NCBI GenBank assembly: GCA_009995045.1 | Contig: JAACQG010000013.1 | Coordinates: 606-64,605, forward strand | Origin: Alphaproteobacteria bacterium | Lineage (GTDB): Bacteria > Pseudomonadota > Alphaproteobacteria > Micavibrionales > Micavibrionaceae | DNA: 64,000 nt | Reading direction: 5' to 3' | Part shown: in pieces, positions 45,650 to 53,866 of the stretch | Layout: each line of letters opens with the position of its first letter | How positions within the stretch are numbered: the stretch's first letter is position 1 | The notes under the pieces: generated by a model | Database searches by the model: none | What the model was told of the DNA's origin: nothing | What the model saw: the letters and a program-made list of their open reading frames with translations, nothing else | Made by a program: the position numbers and the translations under genes

Positions 45650-46588
45650 ATGGAAAAATTGCTGAATATCGAACTGCTCACCCCCCTTTATGATCAAATC
45701 ACGTCAATGGCGGTGGGCTTTATCAAAATCCTTCCCATGCTCGGCATCGGTATTTTTGTCCTCGCCATCACATGGGCCATCAGCAAGGCCGTCTCGAAAA
45801 TTCTTCGAAAATCCCTCTCCCACACCAAAATGCGTCCCTCGCTAAAAAGCTTGTTCGCAACCCTCGCAAAGGTCGCCGTGTGGACATTCGGTATCATGAT
45901 CACCGCAACCGTGGTCTTCCCCTCCCTCACCCCCGCCAAAATGCTCGCAACACTAGGCCTAGGGTCAGTCGCAATTGGTTTTGCGTTTAAGGATGTGTTT
46001 GAAAACTTCCTTGCGGGAATTCTCATCATGCTGCGCGATCCTATGCGTATCGGCGATTACATCGAATGCGAAGGAGTGGAAGGACGCGTTGAGCATATCT
46101 CGATCCGCGAAACATATATTCGCGAAACCGATGACGAGCTTGTCCTCGTACCCAATAGTTACCTGTTCAAAAACCCGCTCACCGTGGTCACTGATAAAGC
46201 TTTGCGTCGCTTCGAAATCACCGCTGGCGTCGGCTATGGCGAAGATGTCGACAAATGCCGCGAGATTATCCAAAACGCGGTCGAAGGCGCAGAGTTCATC
46301 GAAAAAGACAAACCCGTACAGGTCTTCGCCAAGGAATTCGGCGACTCCTCCATCAACTACACCGTGCGCTGGTGGTCACAATCCGCGCCAGTCAACAAGC
46401 ACAAAAGCCGCGACAAAGTGATCTCCGCGATCAAACGCGCGTTAGATGAGGCAGGCGTAGAAATCCCATTCCCATACCGCACAATGACCTTCAGCGAACC
46501 CCTCATCATCAAACAAGACAATGACAGGGGCAAAGACAGCCAAAACAGCCAAGATAAGGGCGAAAAGCAAGCTGGCGCGAAAAAATAA
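45650..46588 (+). CDS. MscS-family mechanosensitive channel 1
   Basis: The product is 312 residues. Three membrane helices lie in the first 120 residues, and the pore helix region reads AKMLATLGLGSVAIGFAFKDVFENFLAGILIML, the MscS TM3 Gly/Ala packing pattern. The cytoplasmic beta domain (GDYIECEGVEGRVEHISIRETYIRETDD, VPNSYLFKNPLTVV) and alpha/beta domain follow. A polar C-terminus rich in Gln and Lys ends the protein. It opens under osmotic downshock to release solutes. A second MscS gene lies 38 bp downstream on the same strand. Confidence 0.92.
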   Translation: MEKLLNIELLTPLYDQITSMAVGFIKILPMLGIGIFVLAITWAISKAVSKILRKSLSHTKMRPSLKSLFATLAKVAVWTFGIMITATVVFPSLTPAKMLATLGLGSVAIGFAFKDVFENFLAGILIMLRDPMRIGDYIECEGVEGRVEHISIRETYIRETDDELVLVPNSYLFKNPLTVVTDKALRRFEITAGVGYGEDVDKCREIIQNAVEGAEFIEKDKPVQVFAKEFGDSSINYTVRWWSQSAPVNKHKSRDKVISAIKRALDEAGVEIPFPYRTMTFSEPLIIKQDNDRGKDSQNSQDKGEKQAGAKK

Positions 46589-46626
46589 TATCCCTTTAAA
46601 CCCGCATATGGTGTAAAAATAAAAGC

Positions 46627-47691
46627 ATGGCTGAAAATACAAATCCGCAAATCCTGACCGATCCTATCGACTTTAAAGATGGCTTCGCTCTGGCGTATAA
46701 TACGGTCGAAAACTGGGCTACGGGTTTTTACGCGATGCTTCCAAACCTCGTGGTTGGCGTAACCTTTCTCTGCATTTTTGCGATATTGTCATACGCAATC
46801 GCGCATCTCATCCGTAAATATTTTGAACGTAAAAATCGCATCGACCTCGGAAATATCTTAGGCGATCTCGGCTTTTGGGGATTTATCATCATCGGTTCGC
46901 TGATATCGCTGACCATCATTATGCCCTCGCTCAAACCATCCGATCTTCTCGCAAGCCTGGGGATTGGTTCAATCGCGGCGGGTTTCGCGTTTAAGGAAAT
47001 CCTGCAAAACTGGCTCGCTGGATTATTGATCCTGCTGCGCATGCCATTTCGCCGCGGTGACCAAATTCAGGTATTGGAAGCCGAAGGAACCGTCATGCGC
47101 ATCGAACCGCGCGCAACCATCATCCGCACATATGACGGGCGTGACATCGTCGTACCAAACACCATGATTTTCAACAACATGGTGCTCGTCCATACCTCGC
47201 AACCGCAACGCCGCGTGGAAATGGATCTCACTGTCGGCTATGATTACGAGGTTCGCCACATCACCCAAATCATCCAAATGGCGCTGATCAATATTGAGGA
47301 AATCCTCGATGATCCATTGCCACAAGTCATGTGCTGGGAATTGGGCTCAACGTCACTGGGCATCAAATTACGCTGGTGGATCGATTCCGAACGCTCCGAA
47401 GAAGTCATCTCACGCGCGCGCGCAGTACAGGCAATCAAAGAAGCCTTCGAAGCCAACGACATCGACCCAACAGATCCGCAGCTCATCTATTACCAAAGCG
47501 CCAATAAACTCCCTATGGATGACGATAAAAAGCCTCAATCCGCCGCCAGCAGGCGCGACAAAGCCAACAGCAGTGAAATCATAGTCTCACCGCTACCACC
47601 GCCAAATTTTGAAGCCTCCAGCGCCGACCCGGAATCCGAAACACCAAAAATCGATGAAAAATCCAAAACCATGCTAAGCGATGATCAATAA
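46627..47691 (+). CDS. MscS-family mechanosensitive channel 2
   Basis: The product is 354 residues with the same plan as the channel upstream: hydrophobic segments (VVGVTFLCIFAILSYAIAHLI, GFWGFIIIGSLISLTIIMP), then DLLASLGIGSIAAGFAFKEILQNWLAGLLILLR as the pore helix, and VLEAEGTVMRIEPRATIIRTYDGRDIVVPN in the beta domain. The two proteins are clearly related but not identical, and may form separate channels or mix. The C-terminus is a low-complexity Ser/Pro/Lys tail. Confidence 0.92.
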   Translation: MAENTNPQILTDPIDFKDGFALAYNTVENWATGFYAMLPNLVVGVTFLCIFAILSYAIAHLIRKYFERKNRIDLGNILGDLGFWGFIIIGSLISLTIIMPSLKPSDLLASLGIGSIAAGFAFKEILQNWLAGLLILLRMPFRRGDQIQVLEAEGTVMRIEPRATIIRTYDGRDIVVPNTMIFNNMVLVHTSQPQRRVEMDLTVGYDYEVRHITQIIQMALINIEEILDDPLPQVMCWELGSTSLGIKLRWWIDSERSEEVISRARAVQAIKEAFEANDIDPTDPQLIYYQSANKLPMDDDKKPQSAASRRDKANSSEIIVSPLPPPNFEASSADPESETPKIDEKSKTMLSDDQ

Positions 47692-47736
47692 GCGAAAAAC
47701 ATTGTGCGTGCGCCATTAAACCTATACAAAATCCAC

Positions 47737-48003
47737 ATGAGCGAAACACAAAGCCAAAACGAACAGATCGACGCCCTCATCCTCACCGCCGCAAGCGATG
47801 AGTTTGTCAAAATCGCTGTGATCATATCAAAAGTCTATGACGCAATGCCCGAAGCAGGGATCACGCCGCATATCGATTCCGGCAAAGACATCGCCGAGCG
47901 TCTTTACATCCTCGTCGATAATGGCCGTTTAGAGGTCAAAGGCAATATGCGCCGCTGGCGGGATTCCGAAATCAAACTGATCCATCTGAAAAAACCCGCA
48001 TAA
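47737..48003 (+). CDS. Small DUF3658-like protein
   Basis: The product is 88 residues from the ATG at 47737; an upstream GTG in frame at 47704 gives 99. The helical core FVKIAVIISKVYDAM with IAERLYILVDNGRLEVKGNMRRWRDSEIKLI matches the short winged-helix-like DUF3658 pattern, in which a 'L..L...G.L...G.....R..E' end is conserved. No function is established. It follows the second MscS gene on the same strand. Confidence 0.68.
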   Translation: MSETQSQNEQIDALILTAASDEFVKIAVIISKVYDAMPEAGITPHIDSGKDIAERLYILVDNGRLEVKGNMRRWRDSEIKLIHLKKPA

Positions 48004-48008
48004 CGATC

Positions 48009-48638
48009 CTAATCCTGCATGCGCGCCGCGCCTGCATCGGGTTTTTGGAATATATGATGTTCCACCATATGCATCCCCAAATCCGCGAACGTCTTAAGCA
48101 CCATGAAAATTAGCATCCCAAACCCGCTGAGGCTGCCGAAAATAATCGTCAGATGCATGGGAATAATCCGCATATACGGATAGAACATCAGCGTGCCTAA
48201 ATTCGGTTTTTTCTGCTTAAAATCACGCCCCATATTATGCGTCAGGGAAAATGAGTGGCTCAACACGAACGCGGATAAACACACAATCATCAACGCCGCA
48301 GTTGTATCATTAATCGCAGCCAGCGGCATTTCCGCCCATAAAAACACCGCGTAGCCAGCATGAAACATCCCATAATGAATGGCAAAGAATATGGCGGTCG
48401 ACCGCTTACCTGCCTCGGTTGCGGGAACGGGAGATCCGTTAGACGTCAGCCCTTCTGTCGAGAATTCTCTCAGGGACATCATGCGAATAAAATTGGTCAC
48501 ACCGATCACAACGCTCTGACCCCAATAAATCCACATCACCTCCCCCAGCGACCATCCATATTTCACCGCCATGACAGCGCTTAAAACATTACCAAATAAT
48601 AGCGCCAATAATGATACGTCACGTTTCGCTGAATACAT
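48009..48638 (-). CDS. DUF6498-like membrane protein
   Basis: The product is 209 residues from the ATG at 48638, with AAGGA upstream. It has about six hydrophobic segments (LLALLFGNVLSAVMAV, VMWIYWGQSVVIGVTNFIRMM, AIFFAIHYGMFHAGYAVFLWA, ALMIVCLSAFVLSHSFSL, IPMHLTIIFGSLSGFGMLIFMVL). The WIYWGQSVVIG and FFxIHYGMFHxGY motifs fit the DUF6498 group, with His residues inside helices. Function unknown. A terminator for phoH lies 5' of it on this strand. Confidence 0.78.
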   Translation of the reverse strand: MYSAKRDVSLLALLFGNVLSAVMAVKYGWSLGEVMWIYWGQSVVIGVTNFIRMMSLREFSTEGLTSNGSPVPATEAGKRSTAIFFAIHYGMFHAGYAVFLWAEMPLAAINDTTAALMIVCLSAFVLSHSFSLTHNMGRDFKQKKPNLGTLMFYPYMRIIPMHLTIIFGSLSGFGMLIFMVLKTFADLGMHMVEHHIFQKPDAGAARMQD

Positions 48639-48654
48639 ATTCAAATCCTTATGA

Positions 48655-48690
48655 TGAAAAAAAGACGCACCCAATTGTGAGCGCGTCTTT
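48655..48690 (-). terminator. Terminator after phoH
   Basis: The stem AAAGACGC (48661-48668) / GCGTCTTT (48683-48690) is preceded on the plus strand by an A-run, which gives a T-run on the minus strand after the phoH gene. A good intrinsic terminator. Confidence 0.8.
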
Positions 48691-48734
48691 CAAGGTAAGT
48701 AAACACAGTGGGAGTGTAAAGTGGGAATTAAAAC

Positions 48735-49481
48735 CTATAAAACATCCAGCATTTCCGCAACCAATGGATGACGCACGATATCACCATTGCTCAGGCGGCA
48801 AACCGCGATATTGGGCAATGCTTCCAATCGACTTGAAATATCATCAAGGCCGCTCATCCCGTCGAGCAAATCCGATTGCTTTGGGTCACCTGTCACAACC
48901 ATGGTCGAATGCCAACCAAGCCGCGAGAGGATCATTTTAAGCTGACCGTAGGTACAATTTTGCGCCTCATCAATCACAACAAATGAATTATTGAGCGTAC
49001 GACCACGCATAAATCCAATCGGCGCAATCTCGATCGTGCCGTCCTCGATATATTGACGTACTTTCTTGCCGCCCATACGATCACCAAGACAGTCATACAG
49101 CGGCCTTAAATACGGCGCCATTTTCTCTGCCATATCACCAGGAAGATAACCAAGAGATTCCCCTGCTTCCATCGCCGGACGTGAGAGGATAATCCGCTCA
49201 ATTTGCCCCTTATCAAGGGCTTCTGCGGCTTTTGCGATTGCGATATATGTCTTACCCGTTCCTGCCGGCCCAATCGCCATAGTGAGGGAATGCGTATCAA
49301 TGGCGCTCATCAAATCGGCCTGCCCGTCGGAGCGCGGCTTTATGTTCTTTACATATTTTTGATCGCGCCGTCCGTTAATCTCGGAATCAAGCGGGTGCCA
49401 ATCGGCGCCGCCTTCATGAGCCTCGAATGAGGGATGAACAATATTATTGTCTTTACGGTTTTTACGGATTTTTTTAGCCAT
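48735..49481 (-). CDS. PhoH-like ATPase
   Basis: The product is 248 residues. Walker A is GPAGTGKT (71-78) in LTMAIGPAGTGKTYIA, and Walker B is SFVVIDEAQNCTYGQLKMIL. SRPAMEAGESLGYLPGDMAEKM, which is conserved in PhoH, and VVTGDPKQSDLLDG also occur. The family is an RNA helicase-like ATPase that in many bacteria is encoded next to ybeY. Here no ybeY is present, and the N-terminus lacks the KH-like extension, so it is a second, shorter PhoH type. Stand-alone gene followed by a terminator. Confidence 0.9.
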   Translation of the reverse strand: MAKKIRKNRKDNNIVHPSFEAHEGGADWHPLDSEINGRRDQKYVKNIKPRSDGQADLMSAIDTHSLTMAIGPAGTGKTYIAIAKAAEALDKGQIERIILSRPAMEAGESLGYLPGDMAEKMAPYLRPLYDCLGDRMGGKKVRQYIEDGTIEIAPIGFMRGRTLNNSFVVIDEAQNCTYGQLKMILSRLGWHSTMVVTGDPKQSDLLDGMSGLDDISSRLEALPNIAVCRLSNGDIVRHPLVAEMLDVL

Positions 49482-49801
49482 AGATAAGGGTTCCTTACAT
49501 GCTAGGGTTGGGTAAACGCAGTGATAAAACGGGAATGTATGAGGGGTGGAAAAGCGACGCGAAGCGGGAAAAGAAGGGGAGAATAAATATTAAAACGCTC
49601 CGTTTGGTATTTATGATACCAAAGCCTTCGCGTCTAATATGTGAGGTATGAGAATAAATCAGATATAATCCCTCAATAAGTCATCTCACTATACCAGAAT
49701 CGAGACGCAATTCCTAATTTCATACCAAATTACACACATAAATTTTTGCCTTTTACGACAATTCGTTATAACTTGGCGTCTCACTTAACGAGGGCAACCA
49801 G
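49482..49801. other. Intergenic stretch before ilvA
   Basis: No gene is visible in these 320 bases. The stretch holds a perfect 8-bp inverted repeat, TTTGGTAT/ATACCAAA (49603-49623, 5-nt loop), and a TATAAC-like -10 near 49767. It separates two divergent genes and so probably holds both promoters. Confidence 0.5.
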
Positions 49802-51013
49802 ATGACGCTGACATTCGAAGACGTAAAGACCGCATATGATGCGATCAAAGATGCAACAATCCGCACACCAACCGTCAAGGCATCGCGCATTTCCCTGCAT
49901 CTGGGCATTGATCTCTACCTTAAATTAGAAAACCTGCAACACACCAACGCATTTAAGGCACGCGGCGCGCTCAATAAGCTTTTAACGCTCAGCGAAGAAC
50001 AACGCAAAAAAGGCGTCATCGCATGCAGCGCGGGCAATCACGCACAAGGGCTTGCCTATCACGCAACGCGCCTTGGCATTCCCTCAACCATCGTGATGCC
50101 CGAAGGAACACCGTTCAACAAAATCCAACGCACCGAAGATTTCGGCGCAAAAGTTGTCCTGCATGGCACAAGCTTTGATGAGAGCGTTCAATTCACTATG
50201 GACATGGCCAAGGATAATAATTTCACCTTCATCCACCCATTCGACGACGAAACCGTTGTCGCAGGGCAGGGGACAATCGCGCTGGAAATGCTAGAACAAG
50301 TGCCGGATCTTGATGCCATCGTTGTGCCAATCGGCGGCGGCGGGTTGATTGCGGGCATGGCTTTGGCGGCAAAAAGCATAAATCCTGACATCGAAGTCAT
50401 CGGCGCCCAGGCCGAAAAATTCGACGCCATGAAAGCAAAATTCGAAAAGAGCGAGACCCATTTCGGCGGCTCGACATTGGCCGAAGGCATCGCCGTACGC
50501 GAACCATCCGATAACAACCTCGCCATCATCAATCAATATGTCGACCGCATCGATAGCGCAACCGAAGCCGAAATTGAAGACGCGGTATTTGACCTGCTGT
50601 CCTCCGAAAAACTGGTTGTTGAAGGCGCACCTGGCGCTGGCCTTGCGGTGATCAAAAACAATTTGAAAAAGTTTAAAGGAAAGAAAGTCGGCCTTGTTAT
50701 CTGCGGCGGTAATATTGATTCGCGCTTGCTCTCCACGCTCATCTTGCGCGGCCTTGTCCGTGATGGCCGCATCACGCGCCTGACATTCGAAATCGACGAC
50801 ACCCCCGGGCAGCTTGCCGATATCTCCCGCATCATCGGCGAGAGCGGCGCAAACGTGGTCGAGGTCATCCACCAACGCATGATGCAAAGCGTCTCTCTCA
50901 AACAAGCCGAGCTTGAAGTGGTCGTGGAAGCCCGGGACAAACAGCATGTCAAACATCTGGTCAAAACCCTGCGCGCCCAAGGCTTTAAAGTCCGCACCGA
51001 TAACGAAGTTTAA
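49802..51013 (+). CDS. ilvA: Threonine dehydratase (catabolic/biosynthetic type with ACT domain)
   Basis: The product is 403 residues. The PLP-binding Lys52 lies in HTNAFKARGAL; other motifs are ACSAGNHAQGLAY, PIGGGGLIAGMAL and VICGGNIDSRLL. A C-terminal ACT-like domain (about 327-403, FEIDDTPGQLADISRIIGESGANV) suggests control by amino acids. It deaminates threonine to 2-oxobutanoate, the first step of isoleucine synthesis. The single short ACT domain fits the TdcB/IlvA short form, so the name is tentative. The last 4 bases overlap the convergent MATE gene. Confidence 0.92.
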   Translation: MTLTFEDVKTAYDAIKDATIRTPTVKASRISLHLGIDLYLKLENLQHTNAFKARGALNKLLTLSEEQRKKGVIACSAGNHAQGLAYHATRLGIPSTIVMPEGTPFNKIQRTEDFGAKVVLHGTSFDESVQFTMDMAKDNNFTFIHPFDDETVVAGQGTIALEMLEQVPDLDAIVVPIGGGGLIAGMALAAKSINPDIEVIGAQAEKFDAMKAKFEKSETHFGGSTLAEGIAVREPSDNNLAIINQYVDRIDSATEAEIEDAVFDLLSSEKLVVEGAPGAGLAVIKNNLKKFKGKKVGLVICGGNIDSRLLSTLILRGLVRDGRITRLTFEIDDTPGQLADISRIIGESGANVVEVIHQRMMQSVSLKQAELEVVVEARDKQHVKHLVKTLRAQGFKVRTDNEV

Positions 51014-52407
51014 CTGTGCTGCGGCTCTAAGCGTGCCAACCGCCAAAATGCGAATATAGCAACACCAACCGCCGCGAGGGCGTTTGACACGGCAATAGCG
51101 ATAAAGACTGCTTCAATATCACTAAACATCACACTGGCAAGCCAGCTGAGCGGAATATAAAACGCCGCCGTGCGTAAAAGATACGTGCTAAGCCCCGTCA
51201 GGGGGCGTCCAATCGCATTAAAACAGCCCGCCGCAACCATCGTAATCCCATACCCAGACAGGCTGATCGGCACCAAAATAAGGTAACGGCTGATCTTGTT
51301 TTGCACCGCTGGCTCATCAACAAAAATGGCGGAGATAAAATCGGCTGTGAAATATAAAAGCAATGCCATCAACAATGACCACGCCACACAAAAGCCAAAG
51401 CTTTGCGCCAGCGCAGTTTTCACGCGCGCCTTATCGCCCGCCCCCCAATTTTGTCCCGCCATCGGCCCAATCGCCGCCGACAGTGCAAACATGGGAATGC
51501 AGATCATGGATTCAATGCGTGTCGCCGGTCCAAACGCCGCAACAGCCTCGTTTCCGAATGTGGCAATGATCGCAGTCACGACGGCCACACCAATCGGATT
51601 AACCGCATTGCCTATCGCCGCGGGAATGGCAATTTTGACGATATCAACGCAGGATGTAATAAAGTCTTGAAGCGGTGGAAGCACAAGCGAGATCATTTTC
51701 TCCCGATAGATCAAAAGCCACAGCGCCATCGCAAAAGACACCATCCGCGCAATCATCGTCCCAATCGCCGCGCCCTCAACATCCATGGCGGGCACAACCC
51801 AAAACCCAAAGACAAAAGCAGGCGTGATAACGATATTGATAATCGCCGATATCGTCATCACCATACTCGGCCAAAATGAATCTCCTGCCGCGCGGATTAA
51901 TGCATTGGCAACCATCGGAATAATCATAAACGGCATGGATATATACCAAATGCGCATATAGCGCACGATAATGTCCAAAACCTCTCCCGACGCGCCAAGC
52001 GCCGAAAACAAAGGGCGAATGGTGAAATATCCGATCACAGAGATGAGCATCACAATGAATATCGCAAGCACAATGCTGTCTGTGGATCGCCGGCATGTTT
52101 TTGCCTCATCACGAACCCCGATAGAGCGCGAGACAACCGACCCCGCCCCCGCGCTTAAGCCAATCGCAAGGCTTGAGATGGTCAGCGATACGGGGAATGT
52201 GAATGACAGCGCCGCCAGCGGATTCGTCCCTAGCTGCCCAACATAATAGGTATCAGCAAGCGAGATCGACATAATCGCAAAAATCCCGATCACCATCGGC
52301 AAGCCGAGGCGCACAAGATTGATAAACACCGACCCCGATGTAAGGTCACGTTTATCGCGGTTATCACTCTTTTGTTGCGCAGCGGGTTGTTTAGAAGTTT
52401 CAGGCAT
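51010..52407 (-). CDS. MATE-family multidrug exporter
   Basis: The product is 465 residues from the ATG at 52407. It has twelve hydrophobic segments in two similar halves. MATE-type segments include ISLADTYYVGQLGTNPLAALSF, SAGAGSVVSRSIGVRDEA, AAIGPMAGQNWGAGDKAR and AAGCFNAIGRPLTGL. It exports cationic compounds with H+ or Na+ entry; which ion cannot be told. It is convergent with ilvA (4-bp overlap). Confidence 0.93.
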   Translation of the reverse strand: MPETSKQPAAQQKSDNRDKRDLTSGSVFINLVRLGLPMVIGIFAIMSISLADTYYVGQLGTNPLAALSFTFPVSLTISSLAIGLSAGAGSVVSRSIGVRDEAKTCRRSTDSIVLAIFIVMLISVIGYFTIRPLFSALGASGEVLDIIVRYMRIWYISMPFMIIPMVANALIRAAGDSFWPSMVMTISAIINIVITPAFVFGFWVVPAMDVEGAAIGTMIARMVSFAMALWLLIYREKMISLVLPPLQDFITSCVDIVKIAIPAAIGNAVNPIGVAVVTAIIATFGNEAVAAFGPATRIESMICIPMFALSAAIGPMAGQNWGAGDKARVKTALAQSFGFCVAWSLLMALLLYFTADFISAIFVDEPAVQNKISRYLILVPISLSGYGITMVAAGCFNAIGRPLTGLSTYLLRTAAFYIPLSWLASVMFSDIEAVFIAIAVSNALAAVGVAIFAFWRLARLEPQHS

Positions 52408-52443
52408 CAAGGTAATTTAGGGCGATCAAAATTTTAGGCAATA

Positions 52444-52475
52444 AAAAACTGCTGGCATGATGCTCAGCAGTTTTT
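52444..52475 (-). terminator. Terminator after the FTR1 gene
   Basis: The stem AAAAACTGCTG (52444-52454) / CAGCAGTTTTT (52465-52475) is a perfect 11-bp stem with a 10-nt loop. On the minus strand it ends in a T-run, just after the iron permease stop at 52497. Confidence 0.85.
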
Positions 52476-52496
52476 AAAAAATGGATATGAATTAAT

Positions 52497-53345
52497 TTAT
52501 TCTGCAGCCACGGCGCCGGAAAGAGATTTTGCATTTGGCTTTTGTGATCTTCCAACACATTTATATGAAAGGCCAACAACCAGCAAAACAGCGAGACAGA
52601 ACACAAGCTCCATCCCCGAAGGTTTAGGCGTATATCCCACCAAAACCTTCAGTGTTCCACCAAAAAATCCATGTCCGGAAATAATCGCGGATGTATCCCA
52701 AACTTGGCGCGTGAGCGACGGCAAGATATCAGCGGCGATAAGGAAATTCGCCCCTTGCGCCGCCATGCCTGCCGCCAAGATAATCAGCATCCAGCTTGTC
52801 ACGGTAAAGATATGTCTCTGTGAGGCTTTGAGCAATCCAAGATATAACATTGCGCCAACGCAAACGCCGCCAATCATGCCGATCAAACCACCGAGCGCAA
52901 CCTGCGTAAGGCTATACGCGCCTGATGCGCTCATACCATAGGTAAAGAGCGCAATTTCGGCGCCTTCACGCAGCGTTGACAACGCGACAACACCCACTAA
53001 AACATAAGCAGATTTCTGACCCGAGATAACATCCGCGCCAACCGCTTTAATATTCTGCGCCAGCTCTCGCCCATGGGTTTTCATCCAAATCACCGTCCAG
53101 CTAATGAAAATCACCGCAATAAACATGATCACAGCATTAAAAATTTCCTGCCCCATGCCTTCAATCGCAGATGAAATGCTCTGTGTGAAAAAGGCAATAA
53201 TCGCTGACCCTAAAACACCAAGTCCAAGCCCCGCCAGCACAAGATGAACACGTCCCGGTAATCCGCGGGTCGCGGCCATCACGATGCCAATAACAAGCGC
53301 GACTTCGATAATCTCTCTAAAAACAATGGTGGCTGTCGGAAACAT
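52497..53345 (-). CDS. FTR1-family iron permease
   Basis: The product is 282 residues with seven hydrophobic segments. Two Arg-Glu motifs of the family are present: FREIIEVA (REIIE, 10-14) and TLREGAEIAL (REGAE, 123-127). These Glu residues bind ferric or ferrous iron for transport. The gene lies 7 bp after a cupredoxin-like secreted protein on the same strand, and a Fur-like box is upstream of that gene, so it is an iron-regulated import pair. No peroxidase (EfeB) is present. Confidence 0.92.
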   Translation of the reverse strand: MFPTATIVFREIIEVALVIGIVMAATRGLPGRVHLVLAGLGLGVLGSAIIAFFTQSISSAIEGMGQEIFNAVIMFIAVIFISWTVIWMKTHGRELAQNIKAVGADVISGQKSAYVLVGVVALSTLREGAEIALFTYGMSASGAYSLTQVALGGLIGMIGGVCVGAMLYLGLLKASQRHIFTVTSWMLIILAAGMAAQGANFLIAADILPSLTRQVWDTSAIISGHGFFGGTLKVLVGYTPKPSGMELVFCLAVLLVVGLSYKCVGRSQKPNAKSLSGAVAAE

Positions 53346-53352
53346 ATTTCAA

Positions 53353-53712
53353 CTACTCTGCTGTGATAGTACCGTTGGCTGTATCGCTATTAAATTCACC
53401 AACGAAATCATACGTGCCTGCCTCAAGCGCTTTAAGCTGAATGATCGCTTTTGAACGACCTGCAATCACTTTTTCACGGCGAAGATCATCGCTCTCGAAT
53501 TCTTCAGGTGTTGCATCGTCATTATAAACAACCAATGTAATCTCTTCACCCGCAGGGACGATAAGCGCATCAGGCGTAAAGACATGATCTTTAATGTGAA
53601 GCTCATACGTGTTTTCTTCTGGCGCTGTCGGCGTCGTATCTTCAGCATGGGTATAAGATGAAAACCCAATGGAAAGGGCGCAGGCAAGAAGAAGGAGTGA
53701 TGTTTTTTTCAT
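53353..53712 (-). CDS. Secreted cupredoxin-domain protein of the iron-import operon
   Basis: The product is 119 residues from the ATG at 53712. It has a signal peptide (MKKTSLLLLACALSIGFSSYTHAE), then a cupredoxin beta-sandwich (HVFTPDALIVPAGEEITLVVYNDDATPEEFESDDLRREKVI, GTYDFVGEFNSDTANGTI). The usual copper-ligand His of NDDATxHEF is Glu in PEEFES, and there is no C-terminal Cys/His/Met set. This resembles the EfeO-type N-terminal domain, not a blue-copper protein. It probably hands iron to the FTR1 permease. Confidence 0.87.
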   Translation of the reverse strand: MKKTSLLLLACALSIGFSSYTHAEDTTPTAPEENTYELHIKDHVFTPDALIVPAGEEITLVVYNDDATPEEFESDDLRREKVIAGRSKAIIQLKALEAGTYDFVGEFNSDTANGTITAE

Positions 53713-53736
53713 GATATAAACCTTATTTTGTATTGT

Positions 53737-53755
53737 AATGAGAACTATTCTCATT
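53737..53755 (-). promoter_or_regulatory. Fur-type box for the iron-import operon
   Basis: A perfect 8-3-8 inverted repeat, AATGAGAA-cta-TTCTCATT, lies 25 bp before the start of the cupredoxin gene. It resembles Fur/Irr-type operators. Regulation by iron is inferred from motif and gene function. Confidence 0.75.
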
Positions 53756-53810
53756 GCAGCCATATAAATCCTCTGCGCATCAATAATCAAGATATTATTT
53801 GTTTAAAAAG

Positions 53811-53845
53811 AAAAAAGCCGCCAAACGCAAAATTTGACGGCTTTT
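53811..53845 (-). terminator. Terminator after nrdB
   Basis: The stem AAAAGCCG...CGGCTTTT has inner CAAA/TTTG pairing (53813-53845). An A-run at the left gives a T6 tail on the minus strand after the nrdB stop. Confidence 0.8.
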
Positions 53846-53866
53846 ATAAATAGGGTTTAGCGCGGA

